From positions 1-50,031 of the forward strand of contig JANQUV010000005.1 in assembly GCA_030730585.1 (NCBI GenBank): a stretch of DNA of 50,031 bases, given 5' to 3'. The notes below the pieces were generated by a model. That model worked only from the letters and a program-made list of their open reading frames with translations, did not search any database and was not told the DNA's origin. Position 1 is the first letter of the stretch. Every line of letters starts with the position of its first letter. This document shows positions 35,337 to 45,127 of the stretch, one piece after another. Both the position numbers and the translations under genes were made by a program. This DNA comes from Haliea sp. GTDB taxonomy: Bacteria; Pseudomonadota; Gammaproteobacteria; Pseudomonadales; Halieaceae.

Positions 35337-35624
35337 ATGACAGTGCACGAGGATGACATTGAAAAGCTCGCCGAACTGGCCCGAGTACGTATCGCCCCAG
35401 AGGAGGTCGCCGAGGTCACCACACGAATCGCCACCATACTGGGATTGGTGGATCAGCTGCAGTCCGTGAATACCGGGGCCGTGGAGCCTATGGCCAACCC
35501 GCTGGACGCAGTGCAGCGCCTGCGGGCAGACGCAGTAACCGAAGGCAACCGGCGTGAAGCCTTTCAGGCCATTGCACCCGCGGTAGAAAATGGCCTGTAC
35601 CTGGTACCCAAAGTCATCGAATAA
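35337..35624 (+). CDS. gatC: Asp/Glu-tRNA amidotransferase subunit C
   Basis: GatC wraps around GatA and stabilises the GatCAB amidotransferase, which converts Asp-tRNA(Asn) or Glu-tRNA(Gln) to the amidated forms. It has 95 residues, the usual length, with [11 protein letters not shown] near 7-17 and V-E-P-M-A-N-P near 52-58. I chose ATG 35337, which has GGTGGA seven bases upstream and matches the family start; a GTG at 35325 would add four residues. It is the first gene of gatCAB, divergent from mreB as in Pseudomonas. Confidence 0.95.
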   Translation: MTVHEDDIEKLAELARVRIAPEEVAEVTTRIATILGLVDQLQSVNTGAVEPMANPLDAVQRLRADAVTEGNRREAFQAIAPAVENGLYLVPKVIE

Positions 35625-35652
35625 AGCGGCAACACCGCCGGCAGGACACCTC

Positions 35653-37110
35653 ATGCATGATCTTTCAGTCGCCGAACTCGCTCTTGGGTTACGCGCGAAG
35701 CATTTTTCCAGCACCGAGCTCACCCGGCACAGCCTGGCGCGCATCAATACGCTGGACACGCACTACAACAGTTTCATCACCGTGGACGAAACCGGCGCCC
35801 TGGCTGCTGCCGCACAGGCCGATGCCCGGCTGGCGAACGGCGACACTTCCCCACTGCTGGGCATTCCGCTGGCGCACAAAGACATTTTTTGTACTGAGGG
35901 GCTGCGCACCAGCTGCGGCTCAAAAATGCTCGACAATTTCATACCCCCTTACGATGCGACCGTCACACGGCGCCTGCGCGAGGCGGGCACGGTTTTGCTT
36001 GGCAAAACCAACATGGACGAGTTCGCCATGGGTTCATCCAACGAAACCAGTTTTTACGGGGCAGCACAAAACCCCTGGAACACGCAGAGGGTTCCAGGGG
36101 GCTCTTCGGGGGGGTCGGCCGCTGCCGTAGCAGCGCGTCTTGCACCGCTGGCTACCGGCACCGATACCGGAGGCTCAATACGCCAGCCGGCTGCTTTTTG
36201 CGGCATCACCGGCCTCAAGCCCACCTATGGCCGCGTGTCGCGCTTGGGCATGATCGCCTACGCATCCAGCCTGGACCAAGGTGGCCCAATGGCGCGCAGC
36301 GCCGAAGACTGCGCCTTGCTATTGAATGTCATGGCGGGCTTCGACCCTTTGGATTCAACCTCTTCCGAGCGCCCTACTGAGGACTACAGCGCGGGCCTGG
36401 AGAAGCCACTGGCCGGGCTGCGTATCGGCCTGCCGCGGGAGTTCTTTGGGGCTGGCCTTGAGGCCAACACCCACACCCGGATACGCGACGCACTCGCCCT
36501 GCTGGAGCAACAAGGTGCCACCCTGGTGGATATCAACCTGCCACACACCGAACTCAGCATTCCCACCTACTACATCATCGCGCCCGCAGAAGCCTCTACC
36601 AACCTGTCACGCTACGACGGCGTGCGCTATGGCCACCGTTGTGAAGCACCCCGCGACCTGCACGATCTGTATACCCGCAGCCGTCAGGAAGGCTTCGGCG
36701 ACGAAGTAAAGCGGCGTATTCTAGTGGGCACCTACGCGCTATCTGCCGGCTATTATGATGCTTACTATCGAAAAGCTCAGCAGGTGCGTCGCCTGATCCG
36801 GCAAGATTTCCTCGATGCCTTCACCAAAGTCGACATCATTGCAGGGCCCACCACACCCGGGCCGGCCTTTGGCATTGGTGCGAAGACCAGTGACCCTTTG
36901 GCCATGTATCTGGAAGACGTTTATACGCTCGCCGTTAACCTGGCAGGCCTGCCGGCCATGTCCGTACCCGCAGGCCACGTCGAGGGGCTTCCGGTCGGCC
37001 TGCAGTTAATTGGCCAGCACTTTGCCGAAGCGCGGCTGCTCAACGTCGCGCACCAGCTGCAACAGGCCAGCGACTGGCACTTGCAGGCGCCACCGGAGGC
37101 CAACGTATGA
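35653..37110 (+). CDS. gatA: Asp/Glu-tRNA amidotransferase subunit A
   Basis: GatA is the glutaminase subunit that frees ammonia for tRNA-bound Asp or Glu. The 485-residue amidase has the Ser-cis-Ser-Lys triad at K76 (L-A-H-K-D-I), S151 (P-G-G-S-S-G-G-S) and S175 (T-G-G-S-I-R-Q-P), with the spacing known from Staphylococcus GatA. I chose ATG 35653, which gives the family N-terminus M-H-D-L-S-V. The stop overlaps the gatB start as ATGA. Confidence 0.98.
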   Translation: MHDLSVAELALGLRAKHFSSTELTRHSLARINTLDTHYNSFITVDETGALAAAAQADARLANGDTSPLLGIPLAHKDIFCTEGLRTSCGSKMLDNFIPPYDATVTRRLREAGTVLLGKTNMDEFAMGSSNETSFYGAAQNPWNTQRVPGGSSGGSAAAVAARLAPLATGTDTGGSIRQPAAFCGITGLKPTYGRVSRLGMIAYASSLDQGGPMARSAEDCALLLNVMAGFDPLDSTSSERPTEDYSAGLEKPLAGLRIGLPREFFGAGLEANTHTRIRDALALLEQQGATLVDINLPHTELSIPTYYIIAPAEASTNLSRYDGVRYGHRCEAPRDLHDLYTRSRQEGFGDEVKRRILVGTYALSAGYYDAYYRKAQQVRRLIRQDFLDAFTKVDIIAGPTTPGPAFGIGAKTSDPLAMYLEDVYTLAVNLAGLPAMSVPAGHVEGLPVGLQLIGQHFAEARLLNVAHQLQQASDWHLQAPPEANV

Positions 37111-38573
37111 GATGGGACGTTGTTATCGGGTTAGAAGTACACTTGCAGCTGGCCACTGAATCGAAGATTTTCTCCGGCGCCGCCACCCAGTTTGGTGCCG
37201 AACCCAACACGCAAGCCTGCGCGGTAGACCTCGCCATGCCCGGCATGCTGCCGGTACTCAACGAACAAGCCGTGCGTTATGCGGTCATGTTCGGGCTGGG
37301 TATTGGGGCAGACATTGGGCTGCGCTCAGTATTTGACCGCAAGAATTACTTTTACCCCGACCTGCCCAAGGGCTACCAAATCAGCCAGTTTCAGGAACCT
37401 ATCGTGGGGCGTGGCCACTTCGATATCCAGCTTGAGGATGGCAGCGTGCGCCGCATCGGCATCACTCGCGCCCACCTCGAAGAAGATGCTGGAAAATCGC
37501 TGCATGAAGACTTCCACGACCAAACCGGCATTGACTTGAACCGCGCTGGCACGCCGCTGCTGGAAATTGTTAGCGAACCCGACCTGCGCAGCGCAGAAGA
37601 AGCTGTCGCCTACCTGAAAACGCTGCACAGCCTGGTCACCAGCCTCGGTATTTCTGACGGCAACATGGCCGAAGGCTCAATGCGCTGCGACGTCAACCTG
37701 TCGTTACGCCCGGCAGGCAGCGACACGTTGGGCACCCGCGCCGAGATCAAGAACGTGAACTCGTTCCGCTTCGTCGAGAAGGCGATTCACTACGAAATCG
37801 AGCGTCAGGCTGACATCCTTGAATCTGGCGGCACCGTAGTGCAGGAAACGCGGCTTTACGATGCGGACCGCGACGAAACACGATCCATGCGCAGCAAAGA
37901 AGTCGCCAACGACTACCGCTATTTCCCCGAGCCCGACCTGCTGCCCATCATCATTGAGCAAAGCTGGGTAGACAGCCTGCGCGCCCGTCTGCCCGAACTA
38001 CCCAGAGCAAAACGCGAGCGCTTCATTGCCGACTATGGGCTTAGCCCTTACGATGCCACTGTGCTCGCCGCTCAGCGGCCACTGGCTGACTATTACGAAG
38101 CCGTGGTGCAGGCCTGCGGTGATGCCAAGATTGGCGCCAACTGGGTGCAGGGAGAGCTGCTTGGGCAGCTCAACCGCAACGGCCTCGAACTTGCGCAAAG
38201 CCCTGTGAGCGCAGAAGCCCTCGCAGCCCTCATCCAGCGCATTGTGGACGGCAGCATCTCCGGAAAAATCGGCAAACAGGTATTTGAAGCCATGTGGGCC
38301 GGTGAAGGTGATGCCGACAGCATCATCGAAGCGCGCGGGCTACGCCAGGTCAGCGACAGTGGCGCCCTCGAGGGCATGGTGGCCGATGTGATTCGCGGCA
38401 ACCCGGAGCAGGTGGCACAGTACCAAGCCGCCGACGAGGCACGACGCAAAAAGCTCTCGGGGTTTTTTGTCGGTCAGATTATGAAACTGTCCAAGGGGCA
38501 GGCCAATCCGCAGATGGTCAACGATCTGCTTACCCAGCAGCTGGATAGCGCCAGCGCTAACGGAGACTCATGA
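37107..38573 (+). CDS. gatB: Asp/Glu-tRNA amidotransferase subunit B
   Basis: GatB binds the misacylated tRNA, activates the side-chain carboxylate with ATP and receives ammonia from GatA. The 488-residue protein has the N-terminal cradle domain ([10 protein letters not shown] near 5-14, [15 protein letters not shown] near 77-91, L-E-E-D-A-G-K near 126-132) and the helical YqeY-like tail domain (about 340-485) that contacts the tRNA elbow. Start and stop both overlap neighbours by four bases. Confidence 0.98.
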   Translation: MRWDVVIGLEVHLQLATESKIFSGAATQFGAEPNTQACAVDLAMPGMLPVLNEQAVRYAVMFGLGIGADIGLRSVFDRKNYFYPDLPKGYQISQFQEPIVGRGHFDIQLEDGSVRRIGITRAHLEEDAGKSLHEDFHDQTGIDLNRAGTPLLEIVSEPDLRSAEEAVAYLKTLHSLVTSLGISDGNMAEGSMRCDVNLSLRPAGSDTLGTRAEIKNVNSFRFVEKAIHYEIERQADILESGGTVVQETRLYDADRDETRSMRSKEVANDYRYFPEPDLLPIIIEQSWVDSLRARLPELPRAKRERFIADYGLSPYDATVLAAQRPLADYYEAVVQACGDAKIGANWVQGELLGQLNRNGLELAQSPVSAEALAALIQRIVDGSISGKIGKQVFEAMWAGEGDADSIIEARGLRQVSDSGALEGMVADVIRGNPEQVAQYQAADEARRKKLSGFFVGQIMKLSKGQANPQMVNDLLTQQLDSASANGDS

Positions 38574-38866
38574 GAAAGGATAAAGAAAAGGTCATCGACG
38601 ACGTTTGGACCGAGGATCATGTCCGCAGTTTTCTTGGAGTACGCCCGCACGATGGCTCCGACCACGACTTTCACATGCTGTTAAAGGCCTATCAGAGCAT
38701 GCGCGAATCGGACTTTGAGCTGTTTGTGCGCTTCTTCGTGGAAGATGGGCGCAACCTTGAAGCCTCCGGCAAGGATGGCCGTACCCTCGCCGAGATTATC
38801 AGCGAGCACCGTCACGGTGCGCCTTACGCAGACATTCTGCACAAGGCAAGCACGCAGCAGGCCTAA
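38570..38866 (+). CDS. PA4642-type conserved protein of unknown function
   Basis: This 98-residue protein resembles a family I know as PA4642-like, small cytosolic proteins of gammaproteobacteria with no assigned role. The visible features are an N-terminal K-D-K-E-K-V-I-D-D, a central L-L-K-A-Y-Q-S-M-R-x-x-D-F-E near 43-56, and G-R[12 protein letters not shown] near 61-74 followed by E-H-R-H-G-A-P-Y. The last block looks like an ankyrin-type turn. There is no signal peptide or membrane segment. Its ATG overlaps the gatB stop as ATGA, so it is made in step with the amidotransferase, but a functional link is only suggested by position. Confidence 0.7.
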   Translation: MRKDKEKVIDDVWTEDHVRSFLGVRPHDGSDHDFHMLLKAYQSMRESDFELFVRFFVEDGRNLEASGKDGRTLAEIISEHRHGAPYADILHKASTQQA

Positions 38867-38879
38867 GCCGCGCATGACT

Positions 38880-38905
38880 GCGCCCGGGCTGGCATCGCTG
38901 GGCGC
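38880..38905. terminator. GC-rich inverted repeat between convergent genes
   Basis: GCGCCC (38880-38885) and GGGCGC (38900-38905) pair around a 14-base loop in the 50 bases between the gatCAB string and the convergent Smr gene. There is no T-run on either side, so this is a weak or Rho-assisted terminator at most. Confidence 0.3.
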
Positions 38906-38916
38906 GCGTTGAGAAC

Positions 38917-39522
38917 TCAGCGACCAACCGGAACCCGGCCCTTGGTAAAACGCTCACGGTTCTTGCGCTTCTGTTCTTCGCTTTTACGCAACAACACGTA
39001 AACCGCTCCAGTGCCACCGTGCTGGGGCTGGGCGCTGTGGTAAGCCTGCACAATAGGAATTTCCTGCAGCCAAACATGCACGTATCCCTTCAAGACGGCG
39101 CTGCGTTCCCGCTCAACTTTGCGCTCACCCTTGCCGTGAATGAGCAGTACACTGCGTAAACCCAGCTCATGGCACTGCTCAACAAAGGCAAATAACTCGC
39201 GCCGCGCTATCGCCACCGTCATGCGGTGCAGGTCGAGGCGCGCTTCCTGCTCGTAGCGCCCTTGGCGCAGCTTGCGGTAGACCCCGTTCTGCACCCCGGG
39301 GCGCTTGAATTCCAGCACATACCAGGCGTCCAGCGGCGCAGCATCGCGATCACTGAGCAAGTTGCGGTCGGGCACAGTGCCGGTCACTGCCGCCTGTCGC
39401 CGCGCATCCAGCGAGCTGTCACGCTCGTCCCCCCCAGGCGTCAAAGACACACGCCGCTCACGTTTCAGTGGCAGCACGTCGGCTACCTCTTGAAAAAACA
39501 ACTCTGATTCGTCGTCAATCAT
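38917..39522 (-). CDS. smrA: Smr-domain protein (SmrA-like)
   Basis: Smr domains are endonucleases; bacterial members act on DNA or on mRNA in collided ribosomes. The 201-residue protein has a variable, charged N-terminal half and a C-terminal Smr domain (about 95-185): L-D-L-H-R-M-T-V near 96-103, L-L-I-H-G-K-G-E near 126-133 and H-G-G-T-G-A-V-Y-V-L-L near 168-178, followed by a basic tail. The D-x-H and H-G-K-G motifs are those linked to cleavage. The overall form resembles SmrA/YdaL more than MutS2. It is divergent from cysZ and 81 bases apart. Confidence 0.85.
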   Translation of the reverse strand: MIDDESELFFQEVADVLPLKRERRVSLTPGGDERDSSLDARRQAAVTGTVPDRNLLSDRDAAPLDAWYVLEFKRPGVQNGVYRKLRQGRYEQEARLDLHRMTVAIARRELFAFVEQCHELGLRSVLLIHGKGERKVERERSAVLKGYVHVWLQEIPIVQAYHSAQPQHGGTGAVYVLLRKSEEQKRKNRERFTKGRVPVGR

Positions 39523-39603
39523 GGCTTCCCGCTCCCATGCAGTGCATCATTATAGCGCTCTGCAGCACTGGTTTTCACGCCACACCGAGGAGTTACGTTC
39601 TCT

Positions 39604-40338
39604 ATGGAAGGCAACGTTGTTCGCGGCGCGGACTACCTGGTCCGCGGCGCTCGCATGCTCACGCACCCTGCCCTGCGCCTGTTTGTGATTGTGCCGCTGG
39701 CGGTAAATATTGTGATATTTGCTTCGCTGCTTGGCGTCACCTTTCGGTTTCTCGACAGCACTATCAACAGCTGGATGACCGCGCTGCCGGGCTGGCTGGG
39801 CTTTCTCGAGTGGATTATCTGGCCGCTGCTGGTGCTGCTGTTCGGGCTCATTGCAGGCTATACCTTCACCGCGCTGGCGCTGTTGATTGCCTCCCCGTTT
39901 AACAACCTGCTGGCCGAAAAAACGGAAGAGTTGGTTACCGGCCAGCCTGTGGAGGCCCTGGAAGGCCCACTGGCTGCTCTGCTATCAGTGCCGCGGGCGA
40001 TCTTTCGTGAACTGGCCAAGCTCGCCTACTACGTGCCGATGGCCCTGCTGGTATTGATTCTGAGTTTTGTCCCCGGGATCAACCTCGCCGCACCACTGCT
40101 GTGGTTCCTTCTCGGGGCGTGGATGATGAGCATCCAGTTTGTTGACTACCCAGTAGACAATCACCAGCTGGGCTTTGCCGCCGTGCGGGATGCGGTTGCC
40201 CGCCGCCGCCTCAGTAGTATGGGCTTTGGTGGGCTGGTAGCCATCTGTGCGGGGATACCCGTGGTCAACTTCTTTGTGGTCCCTGCGGCCGTGGTTGGCG
40301 CTACCTTGCTCTGGTGCGAGGAATTACGCGAGCAGTGA
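39604..40338 (+). CDS. cysZ: CysZ-family sulfate transport membrane protein
   Basis: CysZ forms an inner-membrane sulfate channel that supplies cysteine synthesis. The 244-residue protein fits the family (EI24/CysZ) with about four to six membrane segments, the N-terminal [12 protein letters not shown] near 8-19, the central [13 protein letters not shown] near 96-108 and the F-V-D-Y-P-V-D-N-H near 180-188. GAGGAG lies eleven bases before the ATG, slightly far. The gene ends inside the end of rhlB, a 15-base convergent overlap. Confidence 0.88.
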   Translation: MEGNVVRGADYLVRGARMLTHPALRLFVIVPLAVNIVIFASLLGVTFRFLDSTINSWMTALPGWLGFLEWIIWPLLVLLFGLIAGYTFTALALLIASPFNNLLAEKTEELVTGQPVEALEGPLAALLSVPRAIFRELAKLAYYVPMALLVLILSFVPGINLAAPLLWFLLGAWMMSIQFVDYPVDNHQLGFAAVRDAVARRRLSSMGFGGLVAICAGIPVVNFFVVPAAVVGATLLWCEELREQ

Positions 40339-41709
40339 TTCGGGGGGGTGCGTGCACTCGAGCCGCTCGCCAAGCAGCGCTTCAATATCCGGCAACAGAA
40401 ACGCGTCGTCTTCACTGGCAAAGCTGATCGAAATACCGGTAGCACCGGCGCGGCCCGTGCGGCCAATGCGGTGCACGTAGTCGTCCGGGTCTTCGGGCAG
40501 GTTGTAATTCACCACGTGACTGACCGCGTCGACGTGAATGCCACGCCCGGCAACATCGGTCGCCACCAGCACTTTAAGCTCGCCTTTTTTGAACTGTGCC
40601 AGGGTACTGGTTCGCTTGGCCTGAGGAATTTCCCCCGACAGAATGCCGCAAGACACACCCGCTTTGCGCAGCCGCTCGTGCAGCTTGCGCACCTGATCCC
40701 GCCGGTTGGCAAACACAATCACGCTGGTGGCTTCCGGGCTGCGCACCAGATTCACCAGCAAACGATAGCGCTGCTCACTGCTCACCAGGTAGACCTTCTG
40801 GTCGACAGAGTCAGTGGCCACGTGATCCGGCTCGATCTCTACCGTAATAGGTTCGAAGGTCCACTGCTCAGACAGGTTGATGATGTCTTGGGTGAACGTG
40901 GCGGAAAAGAGGAGGGTCTGGCGATCCTGTTTGGGCGGTGTGGCACGCACGATGCGTTTCACCTGTGGAATAAAGCCCATGTCGAGCATGCGGTCCGCCT
41001 CATCCAGCACCAGCGTCTCAATGCGGTCCAGGAACAGGTCTCGGCGCTGCATAAAATCAATCAGCCGGCCCGGCGTTGCCACCACCAAATCGACCACATC
41101 GCTATTCAGGCGGTTGAGCTGCTTCTGATAGTCCATACCACCGATCAGCGTCACCACTTTGAGGCCCGAGTACTTGGCCAAATCTTCCGCATCTGCGGCA
41201 ATCTGCATCACCAACTCGCGGGTTGGGGCAATGACCAGCGCACGGGGCTCACCCAAAAAGCGCTCGCCCTCTTGCGGGTGACACAGCAAATCGTTGAACA
41301 CGGTAATGAGGAACGCCGCTGTTTTGCCCGTGCCAGTTTGCGCCTTGCCAATGGCGTCATGGCCCTGCAGAGTCTGCGGGAGGATGGCTGCCTGAATGGG
41401 CGAACAGTAGCTGAAGCCGAGACCGGCAATGCCCTGCATCAGCTCGTCACGCAGGCCGAGGTCATGAAAGCGGGTTTTGCCCTCCTCCGGCGCCACCTGA
41501 AATTCGTCCAGGGTCCAAGGTGTCCGCTCCGCTGCCGCTTGACGCGACCGTTGCCGGCTAGGCTTACCCTGGGCGCCGCGATCGCTATGGCCGGCACTGC
41601 GAGCCGGTTTACCGTGAGTTGAATCGCTGGCAGGGCTTTCGGGGGTTGGCGGGGTGGCAGAGGCGCTGTTGGCGCTCGCGCTGCCACGGCCGAGTAGACT
41701 CTTGATCAA
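40324..41709 (-). CDS. rhlB: DEAD-box RNA helicase RhlB
   Basis: RhlB unwinds structured RNA and, in many gammaproteobacteria, serves the RNase E degradosome. The 461-residue protein has a basic, low-complexity N-terminus (about 1-65), then the helicase core: Q motif near P-I-Q-A (about 102), Walker [16 protein letters not shown] and the late H-R-I-G-R-T-G-R motif. R-F-H-D and P-W-T-L-D-E-F before the core match Pseudomonas RhlB. The start is TTG 41709, supported by an AGGAAG Shine-Dalgarno sequence seven bases upstream and by the residues I-K-S-L-L. No ATG is near. It converges on cysZ with overlap. Confidence 0.93.
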   Translation of the reverse strand: MIKSLLGRGSASANSASATPPTPESPASDSTHGKPARSAGHSDRGAQGKPSRQRSRQAAAERTPWTLDEFQVAPEEGKTRFHDLGLRDELMQGIAGLGFSYCSPIQAAILPQTLQGHDAIGKAQTGTGKTAAFLITVFNDLLCHPQEGERFLGEPRALVIAPTRELVMQIAADAEDLAKYSGLKVVTLIGGMDYQKQLNRLNSDVVDLVVATPGRLIDFMQRRDLFLDRIETLVLDEADRMLDMGFIPQVKRIVRATPPKQDRQTLLFSATFTQDIINLSEQWTFEPITVEIEPDHVATDSVDQKVYLVSSEQRYRLLVNLVRSPEATSVIVFANRRDQVRKLHERLRKAGVSCGILSGEIPQAKRTSTLAQFKKGELKVLVATDVAGRGIHVDAVSHVVNYNLPEDPDDYVHRIGRTGRAGATGISISFASEDDAFLLPDIEALLGERLECTHPPESLLA

Positions 41710-41756
41710 GGTTGCTTCCTGTCAGGGTTCAAAGACTTGCACTGGGTAAAGGTACG

Positions 41757-42371
41757 CTAGTCTAGCATTTTTGTCCGCGGCGTGCCGCCGTTAGGAAAGA
41801 GACGCGACAGGAAGTAATCAACACTCACAAACCGCCCACCACCCGTGAACAGAAGCGCCAGCAGCATGATGAAGTAGGTCGCTGCAAACTCTATGCCGTT
41901 GTTCAAAATCACCAGGTTACCGTGCTCGGTCAGCCAGCTGTAGTTGCCATGCTCACGCAAGATGTCCCTGGCCGAGCCCAGCCTCACCGCAATATCCTGA
42001 GCGCCGGAATCGGCAATCGCTGCCCAGCCGTTCTGCCAATGTACCGACAGTGCCGCGACCACCATGGTTACCAGCAATGGCAGCGCAATCCAGCGCGTTG
42101 CCAGCCCCAGCAGCAGTAACAGCGCACCGATAGCTTCGGTATAGGCAGCCAGATATGCCAACAACGTTGGAAATGGCAGGCCCAAGCCCCACTGCGCGTT
42201 GCCAAACCACTCAATAGTACTGTCCATGCCCGCGATTTTTTGTGTGCCGGCCATCCAGAACACCGGCACCAGGTAAAGACGCAACGCCAGCGGTGCCAGC
42301 CAATCGACGTGACGCAATGTACCCATCACACCGTGATGCACGCGGTAATATAGATCGATCAGCGAATTCAT
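41757..42371 (-). CDS. DoxX-family membrane protein
   Basis: DoxX-like proteins are small inner-membrane proteins; some join thiosulfate or quinone redox reactions, but for most the role is unknown. This one has 204 residues with four hydrophobic helices (about 25-42, 68-85, 90-108 and 150-170). Near 30-60 it has R-L-Y-L-V-P-V-F-W-M-A-G-T-Q-K and F-G-N-A-Q-W-G-L-G-L-P-F-P, and a Y-F-I-M-L-L-A-L-L-F-T-G-G-G-R-F segment near 166-181, all typical of the family. It lies between rhlB and moeB; no partner gene is seen nearby to suggest a substrate. Confidence 0.82.
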   Translation of the reverse strand: MNSLIDLYYRVHHGVMGTLRHVDWLAPLALRLYLVPVFWMAGTQKIAGMDSTIEWFGNAQWGLGLPFPTLLAYLAAYTEAIGALLLLLGLATRWIALPLLVTMVVAALSVHWQNGWAAIADSGAQDIAVRLGSARDILREHGNYSWLTEHGNLVILNNGIEFAATYFIMLLALLFTGGGRFVSVDYFLSRLFPNGGTPRTKMLD

Positions 42372-42391
42372 GTTGATTCCTTTTTCAATGC

Positions 42392-43219
42392 CTAGCTCTC
42401 TGACCCTGCCTGCGGCGAAAAGTTTGCCAATGGCACGCCCTGCGCCCCTTGACCTGCATTCTGCGCCGCCGACCCCGGGCCGCAGTCAGCGCAGTCAGGC
42501 CTACGCTGCAAACGCAGCCGATACTGGGACAAACTGCGCAAGTCCATCATCAGCACCTCATCGTGCAACGACTTCAGTCCTGCCAGGAATTTCACTGCCT
42601 CCAGCGCCTGCAACGAACCCAACACCCCCACCACCGGGCCAAGTACGCCGTTCTCGGCACAGGCCAGGCTTTCGTCACCGGCGCCACCCAAAGGATACAG
42701 GCAGCGATAACAGGCGCCACCACCGGGGGTATCGAACAGTGCCAGCTGGCCCTCGAAGCGAATCGCAGCGGCAGATAGCAAAGGCACGCGGGCCTGCAGG
42801 CAGGCCCGGTTCAACGCATAGCGGGTGGCAAATCGATCGCTGGCGTCGAGCACCAGGTCTGCGCCCACTACCGCATCCTGCAAAACAGCGCCCTGTAGCG
42901 ACTGCTCTATGGCGTGCAACGATGTCGCGCTGTTGAGCGCTGCCAAACGCCGTGCCGCTGACACTGCCTTGTTCAGGCCAAGCCCGGCTTCGTCGTGAAT
43001 AACCTGACGCTGCAGGTTACTCACCTCCACGATATCACCATCAGCGAGCCGCAGGTGCCCGACGCCAGCCGCCGTCAGATACAAGGCCGCTGGGCTTCCG
43101 AGGCCACCCAGCCCAACGATCAGCACGGTTGAACGCGCCAATGCCTCTTGGCCGGCAATGCCGAAGTCTGGCAACAGTAGCTGACGGCTATAACGCAGCA
43201 GGTCGGCGTCAGTCAGCAC
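42392..43219 (-). CDS. moeB: MoeB/ThiF-type adenylyltransferase
   Basis: MoeB adenylates the C-terminus of MoaD in molybdopterin synthesis; close relatives do the same for ThiS. The 275-residue protein has the nucleotide-binding V-G-L-G-G-L-G-S-P near 34-42, the A-D-G-D-I-V-E-V-S-N-L-Q-R-Q substrate turn near 58-71 and the zinc ligands C-Y-R-C near 171-174 and C-A-D-C near 247-250. I chose GTG 43219 because GGAGG lies eight bases before it and the protein then starts L-T-D-A-D-L-L-R-Y, as in relatives. It overlaps prmC. MoeB against ThiF cannot be settled from sequence alone; the hemA-prfA-prmC-moeB order favours MoeB. Confidence 0.88.
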   Translation of the reverse strand: MLTDADLLRYSRQLLLPDFGIAGQEALARSTVLIVGLGGLGSPAALYLTAAGVGHLRLADGDIVEVSNLQRQVIHDEAGLGLNKAVSAARRLAALNSATSLHAIEQSLQGAVLQDAVVGADLVLDASDRFATRYALNRACLQARVPLLSAAAIRFEGQLALFDTPGGGACYRCLYPLGGAGDESLACAENGVLGPVVGVLGSLQALEAVKFLAGLKSLHDEVLMMDLRSLSQYRLRLQRRPDCADCGPGSAAQNAGQGAQGVPLANFSPQAGSES

Positions 43220-44042
43220 ACCAGCAGCCTCCAGTAACGCGCTCCAAGCCTGCAAGATCGCAACGGGTTTCAACACCGCTGAAGCCATTTTCCTGCAACG
43301 CCGCACGCACCGCGGCACCCTGTTGGTGGCCATGCTCGAGCAGCAGCCAACCCCCCGCAGTCAGGTGTTGCGGCGCTGCAGCGCACAGCCACAGCAAATC
43401 ATCCAAACCCTGCGCGCCCGAGGTAAGCGCCGCAGAAGGTTCAAAACGCACGTCGCCGCGCGCCAACCAAGGGCTATCGCTTTCTACATAGGGAGGATTA
43501 CTCACCAGCAAGGCGTAATGCTCACCGGCCACCGCGGCAAACCAGTCTGACTGAACGCTGCGCACCCGGCCTGTGCAATGCCTCTCGATATTGGCCTCGG
43601 CCACGGCCAGCGCGGCGGCAGAGGCATCCAGAGCAGTGATTTGCCAGGTACTGCGCTCACTTGCCAACGCAACGGCAATCGCTCCTGAACCCGTACCCAA
43701 ATCGAGCACTCGAGCGTTCGCCGACAGCGGCAGTGCCAATGCCCACTCCACTAGCATCTCCGTCTCGGGCCGGGGAATCAGGGTGGCCTCGGTGACCTGG
43801 AAGGGCAGTGACCAAAACTCGCGCTCTCCCGTCAAATACGCTACCGGAACCCCCGTCCGGCGCCGCCCCAGTAGAGCTGCGTATTCTTGGATTTGCTGTG
43901 GAGTCAGCGGTGCCTCCGGCCAGGTGTAGAGCCAACTGCGCCGTTTATTCACTACGTGACCCAGAAGAATTTCCGCATCGCGGCGGGCGCTGTCGCCAGG
44001 CAAGTCATCGCCCGCACGCAGGCACGCCTCGACCGTCCGCAT
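43209..44042 (-). CDS. prmC: Release-factor glutamine methyltransferase PrmC
   Basis: PrmC (HemK) methylates the Gln of the GGQ motif in release factors. The 277-residue protein has the N-terminal helical domain (about 1-75), then the methyltransferase fold with V-L-D-L-G-T-G-S-G-A-I near 116-126 and the catalytic N-P-P-Y near 183-186. ATG 44042 shares its A with the prfA stop, so enzyme and substrate (RF1) are translationally coupled. The open frame runs further upstream inside prfA without support. Confidence 0.97.
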   Translation of the reverse strand: MRTVEACLRAGDDLPGDSARRDAEILLGHVVNKRRSWLYTWPEAPLTPQQIQEYAALLGRRRTGVPVAYLTGEREFWSLPFQVTEATLIPRPETEMLVEWALALPLSANARVLDLGTGSGAIAVALASERSTWQITALDASAAALAVAEANIERHCTGRVRSVQSDWFAAVAGEHYALLVSNPPYVESDSPWLARGDVRFEPSAALTSGAQGLDDLLWLCAAAPQHLTAGGWLLLEHGHQQGAAVRAALQENGFSGVETRCDLAGLERVTGGCWCAD

Positions 44043-45127
44043 CACTGCCCCGCCAGAGCCGCCAGCTGATCGGCCTGATATTCCTGCCGCAGTGGGCCAA
44101 TGATGCAATCGAGTTCGCCCTCAATCACCTCGTCCAACTTGTACAAGGTGAGGTTGATCCGGTGGTCGGTGACCCGTCCCTGCGGAAAGTTGTAGGTGCG
44201 AATGCGATCTGAGCGGTCGCCCGTGCCCACGAGGTTGCGCCGTTGTTCAGCCTGCTCAGCCGCTTGCTTATCCTGCGCGGCAGTCTGTAACTTGGCCTGC
44301 AACAGCGACATCGCACGGGCACGATTTTTGTGCTGCGAGCGCTCGTCCTGGCACTCCACCACAATGCCACTGGGCAGGTGGGTTATGCGTACCGCTGAAT
44401 CCGTCTTGTTAACGTGCTGGCCACCGGCGCCAGAGGCGCGAAATGTGTCGAGGCGTATATCCGTTTTGCTAATAGCCCCCACTGCCACTTCGTCGGGTTC
44501 CGGCATCACCGCCACGGTGCAGGCAGAGGTGTGAATGCGCCCCTGCGACTCCGTTTCGGGAACCCGCTGCACGCGGTGTGCACCGGACTCAAACTTGAGC
44601 TGCGCATACACATCGCGCCCCTCAATCAAGCTGATGATCTCTTTATAACCGCCGTGCTCACCCGCACGCTCCGAAAGCACCTCAATACGCCAACCCATGG
44701 TTTCGGCGTAGCGGCTGTACATCCGAAACAGGTCGCCGGAAAAAATCGCCGCTTCATCGCCACCCGTACCGGCGCGAATCTCCAGAAACACGTTGCAGGA
44801 GTCCTGTGGATCACGCGGCAAAAGCAGCGTCTGCAGCTCGCGCTCCAGCTGCTCCCGGCGTTCGCTGCCACTGTCGATTTCCTCTTCAGCCATGGCCACG
44901 ATATCGGGGTCGGACTCAGACAGCAGGCCGCGGGCCTCGGCGACGTCGGCACACACCCGCGTGTAAAGGTGATAGCAATTAACGACCTCTTGCAGCTCCG
45001 AGTATTCGCGGGAAAGGTCGCGAAAGCGGTTCTGGTCGGCGATGGTCTCGGCATCACCGAGCATCGCCGAAACCTCCTCGTGACGGTCGGTGAGGGCATC
45101 CAGTTTGGTCAGCAGGGAAGCTTTCAT
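44042..45127 (-). CDS. prfA: Peptide chain release factor 1
   Basis: RF1 ends translation at UAA and UAG. The 361-residue protein has the usual four-domain layout. The catalytic G-G-Q is at 235-237 in G-A-G-G-Q-H-V-N, and the R-I-H-T-S-A-C region near 197-203 is the codon-recognition part, in the RF1 rather than RF2 form. It overlaps the hemA stop as ATGA and leads into prmC. Confidence 0.98.
   Translation of the reverse strand: MKASLLTKLDALTDRHEEVSAMLGDAETIADQNRFRDLSREYSELQEVVNCYHLYTRVCADVAEARGLLSESDPDIVAMAEEEIDSGSERREQLERELQTLLLPRDPQDSCNVFLEIRAGTGGDEAAIFSGDLFRMYSRYAETMGWRIEVLSERAGEHGGYKEIISLIEGRDVYAQLKFESGAHRVQRVPETESQGRIHTSACTVAVMPEPDEVAVGAISKTDIRLDTFRASGAGGQHVNKTDSAVRITHLPSGIVVECQDERSQHKNRARAMSLLQAKLQTAAQDKQAAEQAEQRRNLVGTGDRSDRIRTYNFPQGRVTDHRINLTLYKLDEVIEGELDCIIGPLRQEYQADQLAALAGQ

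Noticed and set aside
40348-41622. 424-residue plus-strand frame opposite rhlB
   Set aside because: All DEAD-box motifs are on the minus strand; the opposite frame is an artefact of GC-rich codon use and has no recognisable domain.
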